Shown piece by piece: positions 1 through 6,920 of a stretch of 12,608 nucleotides of DNA. The notes below the pieces were generated by a model that was not told the DNA's origin, searched no databases, and saw only the letters and a program-made list of their open reading frames with translations. Every line of letters starts with the position of its first letter. The stretch's first letter is position 1. The position numbers and the translations under genes were made by a program. Source of the stretch: Fidelibacterota bacterium (GTDB lineage Bacteria; Fidelibacterota; UBA2242); contig DPVY01000325.1 of the NCBI GenBank assembly GCA_003527965.1, positions 5,987 to 18,594 on the forward strand. Direction: 5' to 3'.

Positions 1-57
1 TTTACTAAAAAAATTGAGAATATTTATTTAGAATTAGCCCAAAAAAAGATACAATGA
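1..57 (+). CDS. C-terminal end of an upstream gene, probably a glycosyltransferase (partial)
   Basis: The frame is open from base 1 and stops at TGA 55-57, giving the tail FTKKIENIYLELAQKKIQ. The stop overlaps the ATG of the next gene as ATGA (54-57), the same junction seen twice further down this operon, which argues that the fragment is real coding sequence. A final helix of the form 'xxIYLELxxK' is common at the C-terminus of GT4 glycosyltransferases, and the neighbours are GT4 enzymes, so a third glycosyltransferase is likely. With only 18 residues visible this identification is an inference; the reading frame itself is more secure than the product. Confidence 0.55.
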   Translation, partial: FTKKIENIYLELAQKKIQ

Positions 58-1223
58 AAATATTATTATTTACCGATCTTTTTCCCACTCATCAAAATCC
101 AAACCATGGGATTTTTATTTTCCAGTGGGCATATCACATAGCTCAAAAGATTGATATGACGGTTTACCAGGCTGTCTGGGAAGATAAAAGCAATCCGGTT
201 ACAGAAGAAACATTGGAAGGTTTTTGCAACGCTTTTTCAAAAGATCCACTGCCATTCCGATGGATTCAACGCTCAATTAAATATTTTCCCATTGACAGAA
301 TATGGATACGCAACATTCAATTCCTCAGAAAAATAAAGAAAGAAAAAAATATTAAAATAGCAGATTATGATGTAATAATCGGACAAATGGGGTGTCCCGG
401 CGGATATGTTGCAACAAAAATAGCAAAATATTATAATAAACCTTCGATTGTCGGACTCAGAGGTTCCGATGTTACCAGATATTTAAAAACATTTGTTTTA
501 GGAAAAATAGCGCTGTGGACCTATCGAAATTGCACAAAAATAGTAACGGTGTCTGAAGACTTAAAAAAGCGGATTATCCGGAAAGGAATCAATGAAAATA
601 AAATACATGTTATAAAAAATGGTATTAACCCCATTTTCAGGATTCTTGATAAGGAAACATCAAGAAAAGCACTTCAACTCCCGAATACAAAAATAATATT
701 ATTCATAGGCCATTTAATTAAAACAAAAGGAATAGATTATCTTATAGAGGCTCTGACAAATTTTGACAAAAACATAAACTTTAAATTATATCTAATTGGT
801 TCAGGAGAAGAAAAAGAAAATTTCATTCAAATAATAAAAGAAAAGAATTTATCCGAAGTCGCTGACTTTGTTGGAAGCGTTAACCATTCAGAACTCGTCT
901 ATTGGTACAATGCTGCCGATGTACTTTGTCTGCCGAGTTTACGGGAAGGAATACCTAATGTTATTTTGGAAGCTCTGGCGTGCGGTACTCCTGTAGTAGC
1001 AACGGATATTAGTAACAATTCTGATATAATAAATAAATCCAATGGTATTTTAGTAGAGCCTAAAAATTCAATCCAACTTGCATCTGCACTTAAAAAGGTG
1101 CTTTCCAATACTTGGGATAGAACCGAAATTTCGGAATCTGTAAATAATTTTAATTGGAATAAAAATTCAATTAAATACTTTGAACTCATCAAGAAAGTTA
1201 TTAACAATGAAAAAAATATTTAA
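54..1223 (+). CDS. GT4-family glycosyltransferase (GT-B fold)
   Basis: This is a cytoplasmic, retaining glycosyltransferase that would transfer a sugar from a nucleotide-sugar donor to a growing surface polysaccharide; donor and acceptor cannot be read from sequence. The 389 residues are full length for GT4. The N-terminal Rossmann half starts MKILLFTDLFPT (1-12) and contains a GLRGSDV segment (134-140) and VTVSEDL (164-170). The C-terminal half has FIGHLIKTKG (217-226), LIGSGEE (247-253) and the family's EX7E signature in REGIPNVILEALACGTP (297-313; E298 and E306). No signal peptide or membrane span is seen. The ATG overlaps the preceding stop (ATGA), and the 3' end overlaps the next gene by 17 bases, so it belongs to a coupled operon. 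No strong Shine-Dalgarno is present, which fits translational coupling. Composition is very AT-rich. Confidence 0.93.
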   Translation: MKILLFTDLFPTHQNPNHGIFIFQWAYHIAQKIDMTVYQAVWEDKSNPVTEETLEGFCNAFSKDPLPFRWIQRSIKYFPIDRIWIRNIQFLRKIKKEKNIKIADYDVIIGQMGCPGGYVATKIAKYYNKPSIVGLRGSDVTRYLKTFVLGKIALWTYRNCTKIVTVSEDLKKRIIRKGINENKIHVIKNGINPIFRILDKETSRKALQLPNTKIILFIGHLIKTKGIDYLIEALTNFDKNINFKLYLIGSGEEKENFIQIIKEKNLSEVADFVGSVNHSELVYWYNAADVLCLPSLREGIPNVILEALACGTPVVATDISNNSDIINKSNGILVEPKNSIQLASALKKVLSNTWDRTEISESVNNFNWNKNSIKYFELIKKVINNEKNI

Positions 1224-2106
1224 TTCAATTATTACTAAACTTGAGACTAATAACAAAACATCCAGATTCATTTTAAAAATCATACGAATATTAGTAAAGT
1301 GGAAAATATTCCCTCTGAAAAAAGCAAACTATTTGCCTGCTTACGGAATATTTAATATCAAAATTCCAGGTTATAATTTCTCAATAAAACTGGAATCTAA
1401 CGGTAAAGATTGTATTGCAAATGATTTGTTTTGGAAAGGTTATAGCAGTTTTGAAAGCAATACAACAAACCTATTTTTAAAATTAGTAAAAAAATCTAAA
1501 ATAATATTAGATATTGGAGCAAATAACGGGTATTATTCACTACTTGCTGCAAAATACAAACCTGATGCAAAAATATTTGCATTTGAACCGGTTCCACGAA
1601 TCTATGATCAACTAATAAAAAATTTTAGTATTAATAACCTTAAAAACATTACAGCATTTCAAGCAGCCGTTTCAGACAAGACCGAGGACAAAATATTATA
1701 TATACCGAAAGTTGATTTTCCAACTTCTGCTTCCTTATTAGAAGGTTTTCGAGATAATGTTGATAAAATTACATGCAAAACTATTACGATAGATAATATT
1801 TTCAAAGATAAAATAAATGAAAACATCGATTTAATAAAAATCGATACAGAAGCAACCGAACATAAAGTTCTTAATGGAATGACAAGAATTCTGGAAAATT
1901 CCAGTCCAAATATAATTTGTGAAATATTAGCAAATCGAAATGAAAAGAAAATTGAATCAATCTTAAAAAATTATAATTATAATTTTTATTGGATTAAAGA
2001 CGATTTGACACCAATGAAAGAAATAATTGGCGACCCAACTTACAAATATAAAAACTATCTATTTTCAAGACATGATACATACGAATTAAAACAATTTCTT
2101 GAATGA
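1207..2106 (+). CDS. FkbM-family SAM-dependent methyltransferase
   Basis: This gene encodes a class I methyltransferase of the FkbM family, which O-methylates sugars or polyketides; in a glycan operon a sugar hydroxyl is the likely acceptor. I chose ATG 1207 (299 residues, MKKIFNS) over the upstream in-frame TTG at 1180, because ATG is preferred and it keeps the overlap with the previous gene to 17 bases. The SAM-binding motif I is IILDIGANNGYYS (99-111), followed by the acidic strand FAFEPVP (124-130). The FkbM signature LIKIDTEATEHKVLNG (209-224) follows, with the commonly seen Gly replaced by Ala. The N-terminal 70 residues are variable and basic. Its stop overlaps the next start as ATGA (2103-2106). 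No membrane segment is apparent. The family is secure and the substrate unknown. Confidence 0.9.
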   Translation: MKKIFNSIITKLETNNKTSRFILKIIRILVKWKIFPLKKANYLPAYGIFNIKIPGYNFSIKLESNGKDCIANDLFWKGYSSFESNTTNLFLKLVKKSKIILDIGANNGYYSLLAAKYKPDAKIFAFEPVPRIYDQLIKNFSINNLKNITAFQAAVSDKTEDKILYIPKVDFPTSASLLEGFRDNVDKITCKTITIDNIFKDKINENIDLIKIDTEATEHKVLNGMTRILENSSPNIICEILANRNEKKIESILKNYNYNFYWIKDDLTPMKEIIGDPTYKYKNYLFSRHDTYELKQFLE

Positions 2107-3284
2107 CAAAAGTAATGAATAAAAAATGTAAAATCTTTTACTTCTGTTACGAGGGCTTCAGCAAACTCGGAAACATTAACAACCACATTCGTGAAACGGT
2201 TTCATGGATGGTAAAATTCGGGCATGAGGTTCATTTCTTTAATCCAAAAATAACAAGTCCCGAATTTGACGCAAAAGTCGATATTCATCTGATTCCTATA
2301 ATAAACCTCCCTCTACTTAATTGGATCAGCTTTGATATTCTCTCCTTTTTCATTTTATTGAAAAATGTCTTCAGAAATCGGCCCGATTATATCTATTTCC
2401 GTGAAACAAGTTCTCTAATTCCCTTAATTATATCAAAGTTATTTTCCATTCCATTAATAATCGAAATTAACGGCTGGGTGCTTTCGGAATTACGTCAGAC
2501 CGGTTATTCGAAATGGAAACTATTTTATATTCGCTTTATTCAGAGAATTAATTATGTTCAGGCAACACGGCTAATTCCGGTAAGTGAAGGGCTAAAAAAA
2601 TTGGTTTTGAAGCATTATCCTATAAAATCTTCAAATATTTTTCCGATATCAAATGGAACAAATCCGGAGAAATTCAAACCCATTCCGCAAAAGTATGCCA
2701 GAAAAATAACCGGTCTTCCTGAAGATATCCAGATTGTTGGTTTTATTGGCAGTTGCTACAGTTATCATGGTGTTCAATATTTAATCAAAGCAGCTAAATT
2801 GGTATTGCAAGAAAAACCGAAAACAAAATTTGTAATTGCCGGCGACGGCGCTCAAAGAGAAGAATGGATAGATTTAACTAAATCTCTCCATATCTCCAAT
2901 TCATTCCAATTTCCGGGTGCAATTCCCTTTGACAAAGCTCCGGTTTATATTAACTCTTTTGACATCTGTGTTGCTCCCTGGGATGTGGAAAAACTAAAGT
3001 GTGTTGGTCTTTCTCCGATGAAACTTTTTGATTATCTTGGCTGCAGTAAACCTGTGGTTGCAAGCCCGGTGTATGGCGTTTATGAGATACTAAAAAAGTA
3101 TAACTGTGGTGCTGTATTGGACGTTAAAAATTCAGAATTATTTTCGAAGACTCTTTTAAATTTATTAGAGAATTCCCAGAATCGTGAAGAGATGGGAAAA
3201 CGCGGTAGAGATATAGTTTTAAAACATTTTACATGGGAAAAAACATCACAAAATATTGAAAAGGTTTTAAGAAAAATTCGATGA
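2103..3284 (+). CDS. GT4-like glycosyltransferase (GT-B fold)
   Basis: This is a second glycosyltransferase of the operon, 393 residues. The N-terminal half holds YCYEGFSKLGNINNHIRE (14-31), LIIEINGWVLSEL (118-130) and LIPVSEGLKK (157-166). The C-terminal half holds the donor-binding region GFIGSCYSYHGVQYLI (213-228), FVIAGDGAQREE (243-254) and LSPMKLFDYLGCSKPVVAS (303-321). The last segment corresponds to the usual 'SPxKxxEYxAxGxPVV' of GT4 enzymes; here the second Glu is Asp (D310) and the first Glu position is Gly, so the EX7E pair is not canonical. A hydrophobic stretch at about 67-87 may be a membrane-associating helix of the acceptor domain. The start overlaps the upstream stop (ATGA); an alternative ATG lies 12 bases later. 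The end overlaps the next gene by 4 bases. Confidence 0.88.
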   Translation: MTKVMNKKCKIFYFCYEGFSKLGNINNHIRETVSWMVKFGHEVHFFNPKITSPEFDAKVDIHLIPIINLPLLNWISFDILSFFILLKNVFRNRPDYIYFRETSSLIPLIISKLFSIPLIIEINGWVLSELRQTGYSKWKLFYIRFIQRINYVQATRLIPVSEGLKKLVLKHYPIKSSNIFPISNGTNPEKFKPIPQKYARKITGLPEDIQIVGFIGSCYSYHGVQYLIKAAKLVLQEKPKTKFVIAGDGAQREEWIDLTKSLHISNSFQFPGAIPFDKAPVYINSFDICVAPWDVEKLKCVGLSPMKLFDYLGCSKPVVASPVYGVYEILKKYNCGAVLDVKNSELFSKTLLNLLENSQNREEMGKRGRDIVLKHFTWEKTSQNIEKVLRKIR

Positions 3285-4630
3285 TCTACAATAAATTTGT
3301 GCGGAATATTTATTTCCCTGTAACGGAGTTTGTTAAGGGTGAAAGTGTAAGAAAATATTTATCATCTTTAGAAGCAAGTCAATCCTACTCACGCGACGAG
3401 CTTTGCGAAATTCAATGGAAAAAACTCAAAAGCCTATTAGATCATGCCTATTTAAATATTCCCTATTACCGAAACCTTTTTAACAAAAGCGGCATTCACC
3501 CAAATGACATACAATCACCTGAGGATTTCTCCAAGATTCCGCTTCTAACAAAAGAAGCAATTGTTGAACACTATTCCGAATTAGTTGACACAAAATATCG
3601 TGGAAATATCTATCCCGGTAAAACAAGTGGCTCTACAGGTATACCGTTAAAATTTTACTGTACCCCGGAATATAGCAGTTGGGATTGGGCGAGTCGCTGG
3701 CGTGCAAGAAGCTGGTATGGAGTTCAAATTGGAGATCCTGAAGTCGCAATTTGGGGAAGACCGCTTTACTCAGCTATTAATCGTTTCCGGGATCTAATAA
3801 AAGCTCGCATAAGAAATACCTTACTTATATCAGCCTTTGAATTTTCAGAAGAAAACCTGGAACGATATTCAAAGCAAATTTTGCGATTCAATCCATCATA
3901 TATTTATGGATATTCATCAAGTATTTATCAACTATCTACATATATTAAAGAAAAGTACACATCCCAACTACTTTCAAATTTAAGAGCAATATTTGTAACT
4001 GCCGAAACACTATTCCCGTACCAGCGAAAAATTGTTGAAAAAACCTTTAACTCACCAGTCTCTAATGAATACGGCTGTTCTGAAGTTGGCGGCTTTGCCT
4101 ATGAATGTCCACACGGTAGTTGGCACATTTCAGCCGAAAATGTTTATGTTGAGTTTGTCTCAATTGACGGTGGTCCAAAAGAAATAGTAGCAACTTCACT
4201 TACAAATTTTTATATGCCTTTTATTCGTTATAGAATTGGTGATTTGGGAGAAGCAGTTGATAAGGTCTGTGCCTGTGGACGAACCCTCCCGTTGATGGAG
4301 CTGCATACCGGCAAATCAACAGAAGTTGTTTATTTAAAAAACGGTGAGACTTTTTCAAGTGAAATTTTTGATTACCTTAATCTTGCGTTATTAGATAAAA
4401 AACAACAGCCATTCAAACAATTTCAAATAATACAAAAATCTGAATCAAATTTCGAGATTAAATACATTAAAGGGCTTGGTTTTACTGGAAATTCACTCTC
4501 TCTTTTTAAAAAGTTGTTCCTTGATGTTGTCAAAGATAATTCTATCAATCTCAAATACTCAGAGGTTAAAAAAATACCAAAAGACCAATCCGGGAAAATA
4601 AGATATTTTATATCAGAGATAAAAAAGTAA
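3281..4630 (+). CDS. PaaK/CapK-like adenylate-forming ligase in a polysaccharide operon
   Basis: The 449 residues match the length of phenylacetate-CoA ligase (PaaK) relatives often annotated CapK in capsule and exopolysaccharide clusters. Visible signatures of the ANL (adenylate-forming) superfamily are the nucleotide-binding loop KTSGSTGIPLKFY (114-126), NEYGCSEVGGFAYEC (262-276), RYRIGDLGE (316-324) and the C-terminal KIPKDQSGKIRYF (431-443), whose lysine-containing loop is typical of the second catalytic half-reaction. A short CACGR motif (330-334) is also usual for this family. The enzyme should activate a carboxylate with ATP, perhaps to a CoA thioester, but its substrate in glycan clusters is unknown. 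It might feed an acyl group for glycan decoration (inference). It is the last gene of the overlapping operon; a 185-base gap follows. Confidence 0.88.
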   Translation: MIYNKFVRNIYFPVTEFVKGESVRKYLSSLEASQSYSRDELCEIQWKKLKSLLDHAYLNIPYYRNLFNKSGIHPNDIQSPEDFSKIPLLTKEAIVEHYSELVDTKYRGNIYPGKTSGSTGIPLKFYCTPEYSSWDWASRWRARSWYGVQIGDPEVAIWGRPLYSAINRFRDLIKARIRNTLLISAFEFSEENLERYSKQILRFNPSYIYGYSSSIYQLSTYIKEKYTSQLLSNLRAIFVTAETLFPYQRKIVEKTFNSPVSNEYGCSEVGGFAYECPHGSWHISAENVYVEFVSIDGGPKEIVATSLTNFYMPFIRYRIGDLGEAVDKVCACGRTLPLMELHTGKSTEVVYLKNGETFSSEIFDYLNLALLDKKQQPFKQFQIIQKSESNFEIKYIKGLGFTGNSLSLFKKLFLDVVKDNSINLKYSEVKKIPKDQSGKIRYFISEIKK

Positions 4631-4815
4631 AACAATTTTCCAGTACCAGATTTGGACTTTGCTAATTCTATTTCGGTGGGGCGAAATAAACAAATCGATG
4701 TGATAAATTCCCTTATCCTTGTATTTCTTACCGGTCTTCTTAATTTCTCTCAACTTAGCTGAATAATCGTTGATAAAATATATGACAAATTATCCGTTCA
4801 AATGGAGTCCGTCTA
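4631..4815. other. Spacer between glycan operon and epimerase gene
   Basis: This stretch marks a compositional step from the AT-rich operon to the GC-richer epimerase gene. I see no convincing terminator and no strong promoter. On the - strand a frame is open without a stop from 4789 down to 4616, ending at a TGA at 4613-4615, but it has no ATG start and I do not recognise its translation. It could be a relic of a lost gene or chance. Confidence 0.4.
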
Positions 4816-5907
4816 ATGCCTAAAATCGCAACTATCGTCGGCGCCCGTCCGCAGTTTATCAAATGCGCACCGGTTTCGCGCGAAATCCGCAAGTATTTTA
4901 CCGAAATCCTGATCCATACCGGTCAGCATTACGATAAAAACATGTCGCAAACCTTTTTCGAGGAATTAAGCATTCCGGAACCCGATTACAATCTTGAGAT
5001 TGGCTCCGGAAATCACGGATATCAGACCGGCAAAATGCTGATCAAAATCGAAAAGGTTCTACTTGATGTCGAACCCGACCTCGCGCTCATTTACGGTGAT
5101 ACAAACTCCACGCTCGCCGGCGCTTTAGCCGCTGCGAAGCTGCATATTCCCGTGGCTCATGTGGAAGCCGGACTTAGGAGCTTCAATAGAAAAATGCCCG
5201 AAGAGATCAACCGGATTGTCGCGGATAAATTGTCGAAATACCTGTTTGTCCCCACGCAAACCGCAGTTAATAATTTAGTTAAAGAAGGTCATACGGAAGG
5301 CATTTATAATGTTGGCGACGTCATGTACGATTCATTCCTGTTTAATCTCAATCGGATCGAAGCAGACGCAGTTCTCAATAAATTTCAACTGCGTTCCAAA
5401 GAGTTTATTCTGGCAACCATCCATCGTCCGCAAAATACCGACGATCCCGCCATCTTAAAAGAGCTTATCAGCGCTTTAGAGAACTTAAACGAACTTATCT
5501 TATTCCCTATTCATCCACGTACACGTAACTTAATGCGAAAGTTCAATATGACGGTCAACTCCAATAACCTGAAACTGGTCGAACCCGTTTCATATCAAGA
5601 GATGATTGTGCTGGAAAAACATGCCCGGGTGATCATCACCGATTCCGGCGGCGTGCAGAAAGAAGCCTACTTTGCCGGTGTGCCCTGTATCGTATTGCGC
5701 GGTGAGACCGAATGGGTGGAACTCGTGGAACACGGCTGGGCGCATCTGATCGGCAATGATTTCAAAAAAATCCAGGCGACACTCGAAAGCCTCGGTTCGT
5801 TCCAAAGCAGTTCCGACCGGATTTTCGGTGACGGCGCCGCCAGCCGCAAGATTGCGGATATTCTGAACGGAAATAAAACCATTGACAACTCTAAAACTCA
5901 GGTGTAA
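4816..5907 (+). CDS. wecB: UDP-N-acetylglucosamine 2-epimerase, non-hydrolysing
   Basis: The product interconverts UDP-GlcNAc and UDP-ManNAc in the cytoplasm, supplying ManNAc-type sugars for surface glycans. The 363 residues are full length. Seen in order: VGARPQFIKCAPV (8-20), HTGQHYD (34-40), GDTNSTLAGALAAAK (94-108), HVEAGLRS (115-122), PEEINR (128-133), HRPQNTDD (203-210), DSGGVQKEA (276-284) and LRGETEW (294-300). Asp95, Glu117, Glu130 and His203 occupy the places of the catalytic residues reported for E. coli WecB. The more usual GTRPE and HRxEN motifs read GARPQ and HRPQN here; GARPQFIK is common in one branch of the family. GGAG at 4804-4807, 8 bases before the ATG, supports the start. 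GC content is clearly higher than in the preceding operon, so it may be expressed separately. A related diacetamido-uronate epimerase is a less likely alternative. Confidence 0.92.
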   Translation: MPKIATIVGARPQFIKCAPVSREIRKYFTEILIHTGQHYDKNMSQTFFEELSIPEPDYNLEIGSGNHGYQTGKMLIKIEKVLLDVEPDLALIYGDTNSTLAGALAAAKLHIPVAHVEAGLRSFNRKMPEEINRIVADKLSKYLFVPTQTAVNNLVKEGHTEGIYNVGDVMYDSFLFNLNRIEADAVLNKFQLRSKEFILATIHRPQNTDDPAILKELISALENLNELILFPIHPRTRNLMRKFNMTVNSNNLKLVEPVSYQEMIVLEKHARVIITDSGGVQKEAYFAGVPCIVLRGETEWVELVEHGWAHLIGNDFKKIQATLESLGSFQSSSDRIFGDGAASRKIADILNGNKTIDNSKTQV

Positions 5908-5932
5908 TTTTACTTCCGCAATAAATAAGTTT

Positions 5933-6124
5933 ATGCAGCAATATGACGAAATGCTCAAAGTCAGACGCTACAGCCAACGAACGGCTGACGTTTATCTGCA
6001 CTGTTTTCGGATTTTTCTCGACTACTTCTACGATCAGGATATTTATACTCTCACAAAAAATGACATTATCAAATTTGATGATTTCGTAAAAAGTCCTCTT
6101 CCCGACCAGTCGGGATTAAGTTAG
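5933..6124 (+). pseudogene. Tyrosine recombinase (integrase) N-terminal fragment, truncated
   Basis: From ATG 5933 the 63-residue product resembles the N-terminal core-binding (SAM-like, 'phage integrase N-terminal') domain of tyrosine recombinases. It reads YDEMLKVRRYSQRTADVYL (4-22), a helix of the form 'FRIFLDYFYDQDI' (24-36) and 'LTKNDIIKFDDFV' (39-51). The whole C-terminal catalytic domain (Arg...His-x-x-Arg...Tyr) is missing, so the product cannot recombine DNA. The frame runs into a palindrome (6100-6115) and stops at TAG 6122-6124; the last dozen residues are encoded by repeat sequence and are not integrase-like. I find no continuation in the other frames downstream. A TTG start at 5882 would overlap the epimerase gene and is unlikely. 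The fragment marks a former integration or rearrangement point. Confidence 0.7.
6100..6115. repeat. Palindrome TCCCGA-N4-TCGGGA
   Basis: The arms are perfectly complementary over six bases with loop CCAG. It lies exactly where the integrase fragment loses similarity and shares CCCGA/TCGGG arms with the hairpin at 6136-6153. It looks like a dispersed palindromic unit rather than part of the original gene. Confidence 0.6.
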
Positions 6125-6135
6125 GACGATTACTC

Positions 6136-6161
6136 ATCCCGATTCATCGGGATTGTTTTTT
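6136..6161 (+). terminator. Rho-independent terminator-like hairpin
   Basis: ATCCCGA (6136-6142), loop TTCA and TCGGGAT (6147-6153) form a seven-pair stem followed directly by TGTTTTTT (6154-6161). It sits just after the integrase fragment and would end transcription coming from the epimerase gene. Its arms repeat those of the palindrome at 6100-6115, so it may be a dispersed repeat doubling as a terminator. Confidence 0.6.
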
Positions 6162-6312
6162 GACAATTTCTTAGTGTCCCTTCAACTTCGCTCAGGACAT
6201 ACTTGGTGCCTTTGTGACTACTTTTTACGATTCCATCAAAGTCTAAATTTTTTTAAATTTATTTTTTTGTGGGTGTTTAATAAAATACAATAAAGAGAAG
6301 GATATATCAATC
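6162..6312. promoter_or_regulatory. Leader region of the macro-domain gene
   Basis: After the repeat block there is a 25-base tract of pure A/T (6244-6268) made of two similar TAAATTT-type units, a good candidate for an AT-rich upstream promoter element. TACAAT (6286-6291) could be a -10 box, but no matching -35 at normal spacing is seen. AAGGA (6298-6302), 10 bases before ATG 6313, is a clear ribosome binding site for the macro-domain gene. Confidence 0.35.
6170..6220. repeat. Possible dispersed intergenic repeat block
   Basis: The segment contains CTTAGTG (6170-6176), then TGTCC...GGACA arms (6175-6179 and 6195-6199) enclosing a CTTCAACTTCGCTCAGG core, then CTTGGTG (6202-6208) and CCTTTGTGACT. 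From general recollection, 'CTTCRACTTCGCTCAGG' and 'TTAGTGCCTTTGTGACT' strings recur as dispersed non-coding repeats in several environmental bacterial genomes. The near-identical heptamers on both sides look like a duplicated target around an inserted unit. The multicopy nature cannot be tested from one window. Confidence 0.35.
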
Positions 6313-6852
6313 ATGGAAAAAACAATATCAGGTATCACAATTGAGTGCATCAAAGGAGATATAGTTTCACAGCCGGACATTACTGCTATTGTAAATGCGG
6401 CAAATGCTCAGCTTAGAATGGGTGGAGGCGTGGCGGGTGCAATTCACAGCGCTGCCGGTCCGGGGCTTGAAGAAGAATGCCATCCTTTAGCGCCCATTAA
6501 GCCGGGCGAAGCGGTTATTACCGGTGGGCACCGGCTTCCCAATCGTTTTGTCATCCACTGCCTGGGTCCTGTTTTCGGCGTGGATAAGCCGGAAGATACG
6601 CTTTTGGCAAATTGCTATCGTAATACACTAAAACTTGCTGAACAGTACAAGATAGATTCAATTGCCTTTCCCGCCATTTCCACGGGCGCATTTGGTTACC
6701 CCGTTGAAGAAGCGGCAGAGGTGGCATTCAGAACCATTATAGGAATTGTGCCGAAGCTACGATATGTCAAAAGGATTCGGTTTGTGCTTTATAGTGAGAG
6801 CGACCTTGATATTCATGAAAAAATAATGTCCGCCCTCAAAAGCAGAATTTAA
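6313..6852 (+). CDS. Macro-domain protein (ADP-ribose or O-acetyl-ADP-ribose binding)
   Basis: This is a stand-alone macro domain of 179 residues, the usual size for the YmdB/Af1521-type proteins that bind ADP-ribose and in many cases hydrolyse O-acetyl-ADP-ribose or mono-ADP-ribosyl bonds. Motifs seen are KGDIVS (14-19), AIVNAANAQL (25-34), GGGVAGAIHSAAG (37-49), an internal FVIHCLGPVFG (79-89) and SIAFPAISTGAFGYP (116-130), the phosphate-binding loop. Asn31 aligns with the catalytic Asn of E. coli YmdB, but the Asp that follows ten residues later in YmdB and MacroD proteins (GGGVDGxIH) is Ala41 here. It may therefore bind rather than cleave, or use a different mechanism. The start is supported by AAGGA ten bases upstream. 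It lies just after an integrase relic and before two accessory genes. Confidence 0.92.
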   Translation: MEKTISGITIECIKGDIVSQPDITAIVNAANAQLRMGGGVAGAIHSAAGPGLEEECHPLAPIKPGEAVITGGHRLPNRFVIHCLGPVFGVDKPEDTLLANCYRNTLKLAEQYKIDSIAFPAISTGAFGYPVEEAAEVAFRTIIGIVPKLRYVKRIRFVLYSESDLDIHEKIMSALKSRI

Positions 6853-6920
6853 AAAAACGCCAAATAAAATCTTGAAAAATATCATTGGAATAAAGAAAAT
6901 ACCAGCCGGGAAGAAGAGCT

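Noticed and set aside
899..1207. A 102-codon - strand frame inside the first GT4 gene
   Set aside because: It overlaps the EX7E-bearing coding region on the opposite strand and shows no motif of its own.
5590..5958. A 122-codon - strand frame over the end of wecB
   Set aside because: It is antisense to well-conserved epimerase motifs and has no family resemblance, so it is a shadow frame.
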